Source: Kutzneria buriramensis (GTDB lineage: Bacteria; Actinomycetota; Actinomycetes; Mycobacteriales; Pseudonocardiaceae). From it: DNA of 51,273 nucleotides. Of the stretch, positions 39,252-46,613 are shown in pieces. The number at the start of each line of letters is the position of its first letter. Positions within the stretch are counted from its first letter, which is position 1. Under the pieces are notes generated by a model. The model ran no database searches and had not been told where the DNA came from. It was given only the letters and a program-made list of their open reading frames with translations. Made by a program: the position numbers and the translations under genes. Location: positions 1 through 51,273 of the forward strand of contig NZ_QUNO01000038.1 of assembly GCF_003387475.1 (NCBI RefSeq), in the 5' to 3' direction.

Positions 39252-40103
39252 GTGAAGAAGGTTCACTCCGGGAAGGTCCGCGACCTCTACGAGCTGGACG
39301 GCGGTGACCTGCTCCTCGTCGCCACTGACCGAGTCTCGGTCTACGACGTCGCGTTGCCCACCGACGTCCCGGACAAGGGCAAGCTGCTCACGTCGTTGTC
39401 GGCCTGGTGGTTCGAGCGCATGGCCGACGTCGTCCCCAACCACGTGATCAGCGTCGACGACGTCCCGGAGGAGTTCGCCGGCCGGGCCATGCGTTGCCGG
39501 CCGCTGCGAATGCTGCCCGTCGAATGCATCGCCCGCGGCTACCTCACTGGTCTTGGCCTGCGCGAGTACCAGCGGGACGGCGCGGTCTCGGGCGTCACGT
39601 TGCCCGAGGGCCTGGTGGACGCCGACCGGCTGCCGGAGCCGATCTTCACGCCCACCACCAAGCTCCAGACCGAGAGCGGGCACGACGAGTTCATCACCTT
39701 CGACGACGTCGTCGAAGCCGTCGGCAGCAGCGACATCGCCGAGCAGCTGCGCGAGCTCACCCTCGACATCTACCGACGCGGCGCGGCTCGCGCGCTGGAG
39801 CAGGGTGTGATCATCGCCGACACCAAGCTGGAGTTTGGCCTGGACGCCAACGGCACCCTGACCCTGGCCGACGAGGTGCTCACCAGCGACAGCAGCCGAT
39901 TCTGGCGCTTGGACGAGTGGCAGCCCGGCCGGCCCGGCGGCCAGCGCTCCTACGACAAGCAGTACGTCCGCGACTGGTCGGTCAGCACCGGGTGGGACAA
40001 GACATACCCCGGGCCCGCCATGCCGGACGACGTCGTCGCGGCGACTCGCGCTCGCTACGTTGAAGTCTACGAACGCATCACCGGCCTGACCTGGTCAAAC
40101 TGA
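39252..40103 (+). CDS. purC: SAICAR synthetase (PurC)
   Basis: 283 residues from GTG 39252, immediately after the stop of the GntR gene. Phosphoribosylaminoimidazole-succinocarboxamide synthase joins aspartate to CAIR with ATP in purine synthesis. All family blocks are present: SGKVRDLYEL near the start, TDRVSVYDV, ECIARGYLTGLG (about 93-104), FTPTTKLQTESGHDE, GVIIADTKLEFGL (about 187-199), LADEVLTSDSSRFW and QYVRDW. Length and motifs indicate an active enzyme, with SVYDV in place of the usual SAFDV. The host surely has its own, so a plasmid copy tied to a GntR regulator is notable. Confidence 0.9.
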   Translation: MKKVHSGKVRDLYELDGGDLLLVATDRVSVYDVALPTDVPDKGKLLTSLSAWWFERMADVVPNHVISVDDVPEEFAGRAMRCRPLRMLPVECIARGYLTGLGLREYQRDGAVSGVTLPEGLVDADRLPEPIFTPTTKLQTESGHDEFITFDDVVEAVGSSDIAEQLRELTLDIYRRGAARALEQGVIIADTKLEFGLDANGTLTLADEVLTSDSSRFWRLDEWQPGRPGGQRSYDKQYVRDWSVSTGWDKTYPGPAMPDDVVAATRARYVEVYERITGLTWSN

Positions 40104-40114
40104 AGGAGAACGCG

Positions 40115-40357
40115 GTGAGCAACAGCGACGACAACACGTATGACCCCGTCCATCTCACGCACGAGGTGTTCCGGCTCCTGCTCGACAAGGGCCTCCCCGT
40201 GACGCGGGACGGGGACTTCGACGCCGCCGTCGACGGCGCCAGCGCCATCCTTCGCTGGTTGGGGCTCGAGCCCGAGATCCCGGCCCAGGTCGCCGGCTAC
40301 AGGCGGCTCGACTACAACGGCCAGCTCGGATACAACCGCCGGATCCACGGCGACTGA
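40115..40357 (+). CDS. Small hypothetical protein after purC
   Basis: 80 residues from GTG 40115 behind AAGGAGAA. Helical (HLTHEVFRLLLDKGLPVTRD, ASAILRWLGLEPEIPAQV). Eleven bases after purC, so it is probably in the same transcript. Function unknown. Confidence 0.7.
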   Translation: MSNSDDNTYDPVHLTHEVFRLLLDKGLPVTRDGDFDAAVDGASAILRWLGLEPEIPAQVAGYRRLDYNGQLGYNRRIHGD

Positions 40358-40450
40358 CAGCTGATACCCCACACGCCGGTGATCAAAAACCCGAGGGCTG
40401 CACGGCGTGGCGGCGGGATTTCTGCAAACAGATGCGCTGGGATGGACGTC

Positions 40451-40819
40451 ATGAGTGGTCTGCGGAAGGCGGGACGCCCAAGCAAGGGCGACCGCGTCGC
40501 GGCTCGCACCCTTCTCCCCCAAGAGGTGCGGGCCAACGTTGACCTGCTCGTGGACGGCCCCGGTCTGCTCGGCGAGATCGTCGCGACGTTGGCCGAGGTG
40601 GGTCTCCAGTACGTCGAAGAAGCCGTTTTCGCGCCTTCCCCCGCGGACGCGGTGCCTACCTGGACTCGACTTCCCCGGTCGGTCCGGATCAAGATCGACG
40701 ACCTGGTGAAGGCCACCTCGCGCAACATCGGCGACGTGATCGCCGCCCTGGTGACGGTCGGTTTGCGCCACCGGAACACGTCTGCGCATGGAGCGCAGCA
40801 GGAGGCCCTGATGACCTAG
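40451..40819 (+). CDS. Small protein with ribbon-helix-helix-like halves
   Basis: 122 residues from ATG 40451; ATG 40442 is possible. Two similar segments may each form a ribbon-helix-helix: ARTLLPQEVRANVDLLVDG (about residues 17-35) and TRLPRSVRIKIDDLVKATSR (about 72-91), both followed by a helix (GEIVATLAEVGLQYV and GDVIAALVTVGLRHR). A single chain with two such units could bind DNA as a pseudo-dimer. Its place before the putative ncRNA and rep suggests copy control, but this is inference. Confidence 0.6.
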   Translation: MSGLRKAGRPSKGDRVAARTLLPQEVRANVDLLVDGPGLLGEIVATLAEVGLQYVEEAVFAPSPADAVPTWTRLPRSVRIKIDDLVKATSRNIGDVIAALVTVGLRHRNTSAHGAQQEALMT

Positions 40820-40821
40820 CA

Positions 40822-41020
40822 AAAGAAAAGGCGACCCCGTCGTCCCAACGGAGTCGCCTCAAAGTCGCACCGCTAGTTGGACTTCCCCATCCAACTCGGC
40901 GGTGAGGAGAGGAACCGGATCCCCACCCGGCGTCTCTCCACCTTCACCCGGTTGTCAGCCGGTGTTTCAACCCCTCGCTCCAGAAGGGCCTTTGTTATGC
41001 CTGGAGACAGGCTAGCTCAG
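40822..41020 (-). ncRNA. Candidate structured minus-strand RNA with intrinsic terminator
   Basis: On the minus strand the region forms a hairpin GCCTG-TCTC-CAGGC (near 41000), a CACCGGC...CCGGGTG stem-loop, a stem GGTGGAGAG...CTCTCCTCACC with inner CCGG pair, and a stem CACCGC..AGTTGGA/TCCAACT..GCGGTG. It ends in a 12-bp hairpin (40829..40859) followed by TTTTCTTTTGC, a textbook terminator. A TTGACA lies near 41078 on that strand. No protein is encoded. The 5' end is uncertain. Confidence 0.55.
40829..40859 (-). terminator. Intrinsic terminator for the minus-strand RNA
   Basis: Twelve-base arms with one mismatch around seven bases; on the minus strand the hairpin is followed by TTTTCTTTTGC. 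On the plus strand there is no T run. Confidence 0.8.
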
Positions 41021-41241
41021 GCCCGCGAGACACACAAAGCACCGATCAGTGGCGTGTCTGCGGGCTCTTCTGCTGTCAAAATCGTTTTCGCAGGTCAGAG
41101 GCGGTATGACCACCTCTGGCAGATGATCTGTGTCTCAGGCCGCCCTGTACGCGCTCGGCGAACCTCCTGGCACAGCACAAAAGCCGACCCGCGCTCGGCG
41201 GCTGCCGAACGCGGGTGCTGCCGTCCGGACAGCCTGCAAGG

Positions 41242-41258
41242 CTCCAAACAGGGAAAAC
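41242..41258 (+). promoter_or_regulatory. Start-associated box A before the putative rep gene
   Basis: Perfect CTCCAAACAGGGAAAAC, 31 bases before the GTG at 41290. No box B; the gene begins where it would be. A hairpin CAGAGG-C-GGT...ACC-A-CCTCTG (41097..41119) lies further upstream. Confidence 0.7.
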
Positions 41259-41289
41259 AGGCTGAGCGACTGTCGCCGGCGGTGTCTGC

Positions 41290-43353
41290 GTGACCACCGC
41301 ACAGCGCACCCGCACCACCTCCTCGGCGTCTCGCACGGCCCTGCTCGACGGCCCGTGCGTGACCTGCCATGTCTCCGCCGGCCGCCAGCGCGGCACGCGC
41401 CTGTCCACTGTGGTCTGTGGCCCGTGCTGGGCTGCGTTCGGCGGCAAGCCAGCCGCGGACGAGATCGGCCCCGAGCCGACACACACCGCGCCGCTGCGGA
41501 TGCCGTCCGGCCAACGGCACTGGCTGGCCTCGCTGCGCCGCGCCGAGTGGGTCGAAGGCATCCGCCGGGACGGCCGGGACAACGTCCTGGACATCGCCAA
41601 AGTGCTGGCCCGGCACGCCTCCTGGGACACCCTGGAGACCTGGCCGGGCTGGGACACCCTCATGGCCCGCACCGGTCTGAGCGAGACCACCATCCAGCGC
41701 TGGCTGCAGGAGCTGAAGCTGCGCGGCTGGATCATCGTGATCGAGACCGGCTCCACCCCGCTGACCAGGCCGATGGCGCTGTGCGGCACCCCGGCCGCCG
41801 CCGGCGAGCAGGGCCTGGCCGAGTTCGCCGACGCGGCCGCCGGCGTGGTCCGCAAGCTGCGCGGCGAGGTCGAGGGCAACCGCCGCGCCGTCTACGCCCT
41901 GCGCGTCCCGCTGTCCCCCACCGAGGCCGTGGCGTGGGCCGCCGAGCAGATCGCCCAGCAGGCCGCCCAGGTCGCCCAGGACGCCGCTGAGCGGGCCGCC
42001 GCCGAGGCTCGCGCCAAGATGGTCACCCGCGTGCGCGGGCTGCTGGCCAAGGCCGCCTGCACCGACTACGACCCCGAGCGGCGCTCGCTGCTGGCCAAGG
42101 CCGCCGCGCTGCGCGCCGAGCACGGCATCGGCCCGGCCGAGCTGACCGACCCCGAGCTGGCCACCGCCCAGGCCCGCCGCCAGGAGGCCGTCGAGTTCTC
42201 CGAGGCCATGGCCGACCCCGCGACCGCCGCGGCGTTCACCCGCATCCTGAACGACCTGGAGAACGGCGCTGACCAGGCCGAATCCGCTTCACTTGGGGAA
42301 GAAAAGGGGTGGCCTACGTACTTCCCTGATCAAGATCAGGGAAGTACCAGCGTGGGTTACGCGCGCGCGAGGGCTCGCGTTGTGGATGACTGCGGCCAGC
42401 CGCTGGCGGATCCGTGGGGCGGACAGGACCAGAATGACGCCCTTCGGGCGCGCTTCGAGGAAGAGCAAGGCTGGGCTTCCCGGGTCCCGACCAGCCCGTT
42501 TGAGGAGCTGATTGCGGCCGCCTGGGTGCAGCGCAGGCTGGAGATCGCCGGCCACCTGACCAGATTCGCCGTCCGGCAGCTGTGCCGGCCGTTCTGGCGC
42601 GCTGGCTGGGCAGGCGTCGACCTGGTGCACGCCGTCGACCACCTGCCCAGCGCGTTCGGCGCCCGCGCCGGCGTGCCGATCAACCGGCCGGTCGACCTGC
42701 AGCTGGGTCGGCCGCCGGCGCACCTGTCGCCGGCCCGGCAACGGTCCTGGCTGCGCGAGCAGCAGCTGCGGCTGCGCAAGCGGATCTGGGCCCACCTACG
42801 CAGCCGGCTCGACGCCTGGCGCACCCCCGACGGTGGCATCCGCACCGGCTATTACCAGACCCGCGGCCGCCGCCTGGCCATCCGAAAAGCCCTGGTCAGC
42901 CAGCATGGCCGCGCGGCCGCGCAAGTGCTGCGCGACGAGGACCTGGCCGCCGACGTCACCCTCACGCCGGAGCACATCGCCGCGTTCGGCCGGCGCATCG
43001 CCGAGCAGCTGCGCCGCACCGAACCAGCCCGGCCCGGTCGGCCGGCCGTGCCCCGGTCCAGCCAGGCCACCCGGGCCGCCGCCGTCGACGAGCTCGACAC
43101 CACGATCGCGGTCAACCGGGCCCGCCGCGCCGCCGACCAGGACGTCCACCAGCAGGTTCGCGACCGCTACCGCGACCAGTTGGCCGCCGCCCGGGCCACG
43201 CTGGCCGAGCGCACCGGCGCGGACCTGGCCGGCCGGGCCGCCCCGCTCGCGCCCGACGCCGCCGACCTCACGCCCGAACAGCGCTGGGAGCGCGCCCGGG
43301 CGATGGCAGCTGCGGAGGGCCGGCGCACCCGCCGCCGTGGAGGCCGCCGGTGA
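41290..43353 (+). CDS. Putative replication initiator
   Basis: 687 residues from GTG 41290. A zinc-like start (GPCVTCHVSAG...VCGPCW, about residues 21-47) is followed by a winged helix (LMARTGLSETTIQRWLQELK, about 124-143, then GWIIVIETGSTP), a helical Ala-rich stretch and a DUF2786-like motif (RGLLAKAACTDYDPERRSLL, about 248-267). The second half is basic and helical, ending RRTRRRGGRR. It is the only protein here with the size and DNA-binding layout expected of a Rep, although no HUH or RepA catalytic motif is visible. A 30-bp palindrome lies inside the gene. The call is by elimination and context. Confidence 0.5.
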   Translation: MTTAQRTRTTSSASRTALLDGPCVTCHVSAGRQRGTRLSTVVCGPCWAAFGGKPAADEIGPEPTHTAPLRMPSGQRHWLASLRRAEWVEGIRRDGRDNVLDIAKVLARHASWDTLETWPGWDTLMARTGLSETTIQRWLQELKLRGWIIVIETGSTPLTRPMALCGTPAAAGEQGLAEFADAAAGVVRKLRGEVEGNRRAVYALRVPLSPTEAVAWAAEQIAQQAAQVAQDAAERAAAEARAKMVTRVRGLLAKAACTDYDPERRSLLAKAAALRAEHGIGPAELTDPELATAQARRQEAVEFSEAMADPATAAAFTRILNDLENGADQAESASLGEEKGWPTYFPDQDQGSTSVGYARARARVVDDCGQPLADPWGGQDQNDALRARFEEEQGWASRVPTSPFEELIAAAWVQRRLEIAGHLTRFAVRQLCRPFWRAGWAGVDLVHAVDHLPSAFGARAGVPINRPVDLQLGRPPAHLSPARQRSWLREQQLRLRKRIWAHLRSRLDAWRTPDGGIRTGYYQTRGRRLAIRKALVSQHGRAAAQVLRDEDLAADVTLTPEHIAAFGRRIAEQLRRTEPARPGRPAVPRSSQATRAAAVDELDTTIAVNRARRAADQDVHQQVRDRYRDQLAAARATLAERTGADLAGRAAPLAPDAADLTPEQRWERARAMAAAEGRRTRRRGGRR
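42318..42347. other. 30-bp palindrome inside the putative rep gene
   Basis: Perfect 14-base arms (GTACTTCCCTGATC on the left) around AA, in a less GC-rich part of the gene (about 42290-42420) where the protein reads as a low-complexity linker. It could be an origin element or Rep operator. Confidence 0.7.
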
Positions 43354-43450
43354 GCCTCGAACGAGAGTTGCGCGTACGTAGGCAAAGCCAGGCCAAATCT
43401 GTCCACTCACAGGAGGCTTCAGGCGGCAAAATTTGTAATGATCACCATCA

Positions 43451-43513
43451 AGATCAGCTAGTTTCAGTTATGCGTAACTCTAAAACGTTTCGAGTTTCAT
43501 CGAAACGAAACGT
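43451..43513 (+). promoter_or_regulatory. Conserved promoter-like element, copy 1
   Basis: Begins AGATCA and ends TCGAAACGAAACGT with exactly the same 63-bp span as at 49602..49664. The ends are identical, the middle only partly, which is the pattern of a conserved regulatory site and not of a recent duplication. Confidence 0.7.
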
Positions 43514-43681
43514 TGGCACGATTGGCACGGTCACTTCAGTGGTGACTGACGTTCGATCAGCTCGCGGACCGCCTCACCAGCGCGAATGCGGTCATGGCGC
43601 AGTTCGATTCGCCCGCTGACCGGCCGCTGGACCGGATGGCCAGCACCCCACAGCGTCGCCCGAACGGCCGGTCGACGCGCC

Positions 43682-43718
43682 TTACAGTGCGCTGTAAAGT
43701 CCTTACAGCACGCTGTAA
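43682..43718 (+). promoter_or_regulatory. Tandem TTACAG-N4-CTGTAA operators
   Basis: TTACAGTGCGCTGTAA (43682..43697) and TTACAGCACGCTGTAA (43703..43718), 21 bases centre to centre, that is two helical turns, directly upstream of the ribosome site of the gene at 43737. Confidence 0.85.
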
Positions 43719-43736
43719 ATGAGGAGGTCCGGGAGC

Positions 43737-44168
43737 ATGACGAACACGATCGAGCCCGAGCCGGCCTGGCCGCCGGCGTGGCCGGTCACCACCGACCAGT
43801 TGGTCGCCTGGATCAACGACTACGCGCAGGCCCTGGCCGCCGGCGACGTCGACCCCGGCGCTCTGCTGGAGCAGTTCGCCCACGCCCGGGCCATCGCCCG
43901 CGCCACGGCCGGCATCGAGGAATGGCTCCTGCTGGCCTGCCGCGAAGCCGGCATCAGCCTTCCCGACCTCGCCGAGCGCATCGCCCGGCACCCCTCGACC
44001 GAGCAGCGCCGGCGCTACGTCACCGGCCCCCGCGACCGCGTGGAGCGCCTGCTGCGCGACTTCGACTCCGCCGACGGCCGCCTGGCCGCCCTGCTACGCG
44101 CTCTCGACACCAGCGTCGAGCACGACCAGGCCGCGACGCAGCCGGATCCCGATCCCACCACCAACTGA
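43737..44168 (+). CDS. Hypothetical protein under tandem operators
   Basis: 143 residues from ATG 43737, with GGAGGTCCGGGAGC upstream. Possible helix-turn-helix in EEWLLLACREAGISLPDLAE (about residues 60-79), then an Arg-rich helix (QRRRYVTGPRDRVERLLRD). If it binds DNA, the two TTACAG palindromes just upstream would be its natural autoregulatory sites. Otherwise function unknown. Confidence 0.65.
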   Translation: MTNTIEPEPAWPPAWPVTTDQLVAWINDYAQALAAGDVDPGALLEQFAHARAIARATAGIEEWLLLACREAGISLPDLAERIARHPSTEQRRRYVTGPRDRVERLLRDFDSADGRLAALLRALDTSVEHDQAATQPDPDPTTN

Positions 44169-44180
44169 CCGCGAACAGGG

Positions 44181-44225
44181 CTCCAAACAGGGAAAACGCA
44201 GTACTGAACCCCAGGAACCACAGGA
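44181..44225 (+). promoter_or_regulatory. Start-associated bipartite repeat
   Basis: Box A CTCCAAACAGGGAAAAC (44181..44197), then ACTGAACCCCAGGAACC and ACAGGA (to 44225). GTG 44237 is 39 bases after box A. Confidence 0.8.
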
Positions 44226-44236
44226 GGATGAGGGCA

Positions 44237-46009
44237 GTGACGGTTCCGCCCGACGCGTCCACCCCGGGCACGCAGGGGGACGCCTGGACCCAGGCCGAGG
44301 GCAACGCGCTGTCCTCGGCGGAGCAGTTCGACAACGCCGCGCGACGTGCCCGCGAGCAGGCCGGCGAGCTCGAAGGCCGCCCGGACATGCAGCAGACCGC
44401 GCTGCGGCTCAACGAGGAGGCCACCGCCGCCGAGTCAACCGCCCAGACCCGGCGCGGTCTGGCCCGCGGCTACGCCGCGCTGCGCGCCCTGAGCGGGCAG
44501 CCGGATGCCGACGGCGCGACCACGACGACCGGTCAGGAGGCGATCACCACGGACAGCCAGCCCACCAGCCGATCCGAGAGCCCGGTCGTCGTGGACGTGC
44601 CGCTGCCCGACGACGAGGACGAGGACGGCGAGGTCGTCGACGTCGAGCCGGAGGCCTTCGACACCTGCTGGGTGTGCGAGGAGCCGCTGGACAAGCCCAC
44701 CACCAACGAGGACGCCGCGGTCCACGACGACTGCGACCCGGACAAGCCCCCCAAGTACTGGATGGGCCCGCTCACGGCCAACGGCAAGAAAATCGACCCC
44801 GACCAGGGCGAGTCTTACCGCAAGCTCAAGGACCTGGCCGCCGACGCCGTCGACATGGTCCTGGAGTGGGAGATCCCGTACGGCGACACCTACGTCTCCC
44901 TGGACGGCACCATCGTCGACGCCCGCGAGTGGATCGAGCGCCCCGAGAACATCGCGCTGGGCGGCGGCCGCGAGGCCTACGCCGGCCGCGGCGAGTTCGA
45001 TCCGGCCGCGCCGGACCGCTGCTGGATCGGCCAAACGCTGCCCTCGGGCCGCCTCGCCCGACCTCTCGCCCGGTCCTTCGACGACGTCGCCGAGCTGGCC
45101 GTCCACGTCTGCCGCGAGGTGTTCGAGCGCGGCCGCATGACCAGCGAGGACAACCGATACACCGTGATGTTGCCGGGCGGCGAGCTGGTGGACGCGGAGG
45201 AGTGGGCGCAGCGGCCGGAGACCCGCCGGCTGGCCGGCTACACGCCGGTCGAGTTCGACCCGGCCGTCCCGGACCGGTGCTGGATCGGGCCGACGCTGCC
45301 GGAGATCGGCCTGGTCAGTGCCGTCGCCCGGTCCTACGACGACGAGGCCGAGCTGGCCGCCCACGTCTGCCAGCAGGTCTACGGACACGGCCGCATCCCC
45401 AAGGACAGCAACGGAAACGCCGTGATGTTGCCGGGCGGCGAGCTGGTGGACGCGGTCGAGTGGGCGCAGCGGCCGGAGACCCGCCGGCTGGCCGGCTACA
45501 CGCCGGTCGAGTACGACTCCAGCACGCCGGACCGCTGCTGGATCGGGCCGACACTGCCGGGCGACGGGCTGATGCTCCCGCTCGCCGAGTCCTTCGACGA
45601 CGTCGCCGAGCTGGCTGCCCACGTCTGCCGTGAGGTGTTCGAGCGGTACACAGTGGACACCTTCACCCACACGGTCATGCTGCCCGGCGGCGAGCAGATG
45701 GACGCCTGCGACTGGGTGCAGCATCCCGACATCCGCGCGCTGGCCGGCTGCAGGGCCGTCCGCAACCGGGTCCAGTTCCGCGTCACGGCGACCTGCACCA
45801 GCTGCGGCGCCGAGGCCAGCGCCCTGTCCACTGACCTCGTCATGGGCGAGATCGGCCAACGACGCAAGGCCGCCGGCGCCGCCTACTGCGCCCCCTGCGA
45901 CCTGTACGGCCCGCCGGCCCTCGTCCCGTTCACCCTGATCGACGACGCCACCGGCGTCTACGGCGCCGAGCCTCGCCCGATCGGCGACCTCGCCGCCGAG
46001 ACCGCCTGA
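44237..46009 (+). CDS. Large protein with a shared WTQAE domain and four tandem 80-residue repeats
   Basis: 590 residues from GTG 44237, because ATG 44228 sits only one base after AGGAGG. The first 75 residues (DAWTQAEGNALSSAEQFDN, GRPDMQQTALRLNEEA, RRGLARGYAALRAL) match the C-terminal domain of the transfer protein at 33785. After an acidic linker and a zinc-like CWVCEEPL...HDDC, four repeats follow; three share PDRCWIGPTLP, ELAAHVCREVFE and MLPGGELVDAEEWAQRPETR, and the first is diverged. The end has CTSCG...CAPC. Internal DNA repeats are 98 percent identical. The folds and function are unknown; the shared domain suggests recruitment to the same partner as the transfer protein. Confidence 0.75.
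   Translation: MTVPPDASTPGTQGDAWTQAEGNALSSAEQFDNAARRAREQAGELEGRPDMQQTALRLNEEATAAESTAQTRRGLARGYAALRALSGQPDADGATTTTGQEAITTDSQPTSRSESPVVVDVPLPDDEDEDGEVVDVEPEAFDTCWVCEEPLDKPTTNEDAAVHDDCDPDKPPKYWMGPLTANGKKIDPDQGESYRKLKDLAADAVDMVLEWEIPYGDTYVSLDGTIVDAREWIERPENIALGGGREAYAGRGEFDPAAPDRCWIGQTLPSGRLARPLARSFDDVAELAVHVCREVFERGRMTSEDNRYTVMLPGGELVDAEEWAQRPETRRLAGYTPVEFDPAVPDRCWIGPTLPEIGLVSAVARSYDDEAELAAHVCQQVYGHGRIPKDSNGNAVMLPGGELVDAVEWAQRPETRRLAGYTPVEYDSSTPDRCWIGPTLPGDGLMLPLAESFDDVAELAAHVCREVFERYTVDTFTHTVMLPGGEQMDACDWVQHPDIRALAGCRAVRNRVQFRVTATCTSCGAEASALSTDLVMGEIGQRRKAAGAAYCAPCDLYGPPALVPFTLIDDATGVYGAEPRPIGDLAAETA
45164..45254 (+). repeat. 91-bp coding direct repeat, first copy
   Basis: Matches 45422..45512 at 89 of 91 positions, 258 bases (86 codons) apart, covering the end of one protein repeat. 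The flanking parts of the repeats are much more diverged, so this stretch was recently duplicated or converted. Confidence 0.85.
45422..45512 (+). repeat. 91-bp coding direct repeat, second copy
   Basis: Second copy of the 91-bp direct repeat at 45164..45254; two mismatches change one codon pair (EE to VE). Confidence 0.85.
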
Positions 46010-46056
46010 CCCGAAGCCAGGGGGCCTGCGCGAGACAAGCCTGAGCCTCGCGCAGG

Positions 46057-46102
46057 CTCCCAAACAGGGAAAACAGCCTACTGAACTCCAGTAACTACAG
46101 GA
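46057..46102 (+). promoter_or_regulatory. Start-associated bipartite repeat
   Basis: Box A CTCCCAAACAGGGAAAAC (46057..46074), 14 nt, CAGTAACTACAGGA (box B 46080..46102). A separate AGGAGG lies between box B and the GTG at 46124. Confidence 0.85.
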
Positions 46103-46123
46103 ACAAACCGACAGGAGGACCAG

Positions 46124-46537
46124 GTGCTCAACACGATCGTCGGCCGGCTGCTCGCCCGCCTGCGCCGCGCCACGCCGGCCCCGGCGGCCACCACCTCGCC
46201 GATGGCGGGATGCCGCGACAGCTGCTGCCGCCGCGGCCGCGGCCTCCCCCGCCGCAAGGCCACCGCCGCCTGCACCTTCGGCGACTGGACGTTCCGCGAG
46301 TGCGACCGGCTGGTGGACTTCGTGAACCTCACGACCGGCGACTACATCCAGTACTACGGCTGCGTGGAGCAGGTCAGCTCCGTCGACCTCACCGACATCG
46401 ACGTGTTCACCGTGGTCACCGACCACGCCGTGATGACCGTCCCCTGGCCCATGCTCAAGCACCCGGACTACCAGCAGATCGAGGTCTGGGACACCCGCCC
46501 GGAGCCGCTCGCGGACGACGCGGATCACCACGCCTGA
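46124..46537 (+). CDS. Hypothetical protein with a cysteine-rich start
   Basis: 137 residues from GTG 46124. The amphipathic start (LNTIVGRLLARLRRAT) may associate with membranes. Cysteines GCRDSCCRRG (about residues 29-38) and ACTFGDWTFRECD precede a small beta-rich domain (VNLTTGDYIQYYGCVEQV, DIDVFTVVTDHAVMTVPW), reminiscent of small beta-barrel folds. Function unknown. Confidence 0.65.
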   Translation: MLNTIVGRLLARLRRATPAPAATTSPMAGCRDSCCRRGRGLPRRKATAACTFGDWTFRECDRLVDFVNLTTGDYIQYYGCVEQVSSVDLTDIDVFTVVTDHAVMTVPWPMLKHPDYQQIEVWDTRPEPLADDADHHA

Positions 46538-46552
46538 AGCACCTCGGCAGTG

Positions 46553-46597
46553 CTCCAAACAGGGAAAACACTGCACTGAACTCCAGTAAGTACAGGA
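46553..46597 (+). promoter_or_regulatory. Start-associated bipartite repeat
   Basis: Perfect box A (46553..46569), ACTGAACTCCAGTAAGTACAG-type box B (46575..46597); GTG 46614 is 44 nt after box A. This copy is closest to the consensus. Confidence 0.85.
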
Positions 46598-46613
46598 ACA
46601 ATGAGGAAGGACG

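Larger units (their letters stand above)
43354..43736. other. AT-richer promoter region
   Basis: No gene is supported. The region is clearly less GC-rich than its surroundings (43420-43520) and holds a 63-bp element shared with 49602..49664, plus the tandem palindromes at 43682..43718. An AACGTTTCG (43484..43492) faces CGAAACG, making an extra inverted repeat. Confidence 0.6.

Noticed and set aside
40880-41000. tRNA-like folds (a seven-base loop TTGTCAG between CCGG pairs)
   Set aside because: No acceptor stem or T-arm can be formed; better explained as part of the multi-hairpin minus-strand RNA.
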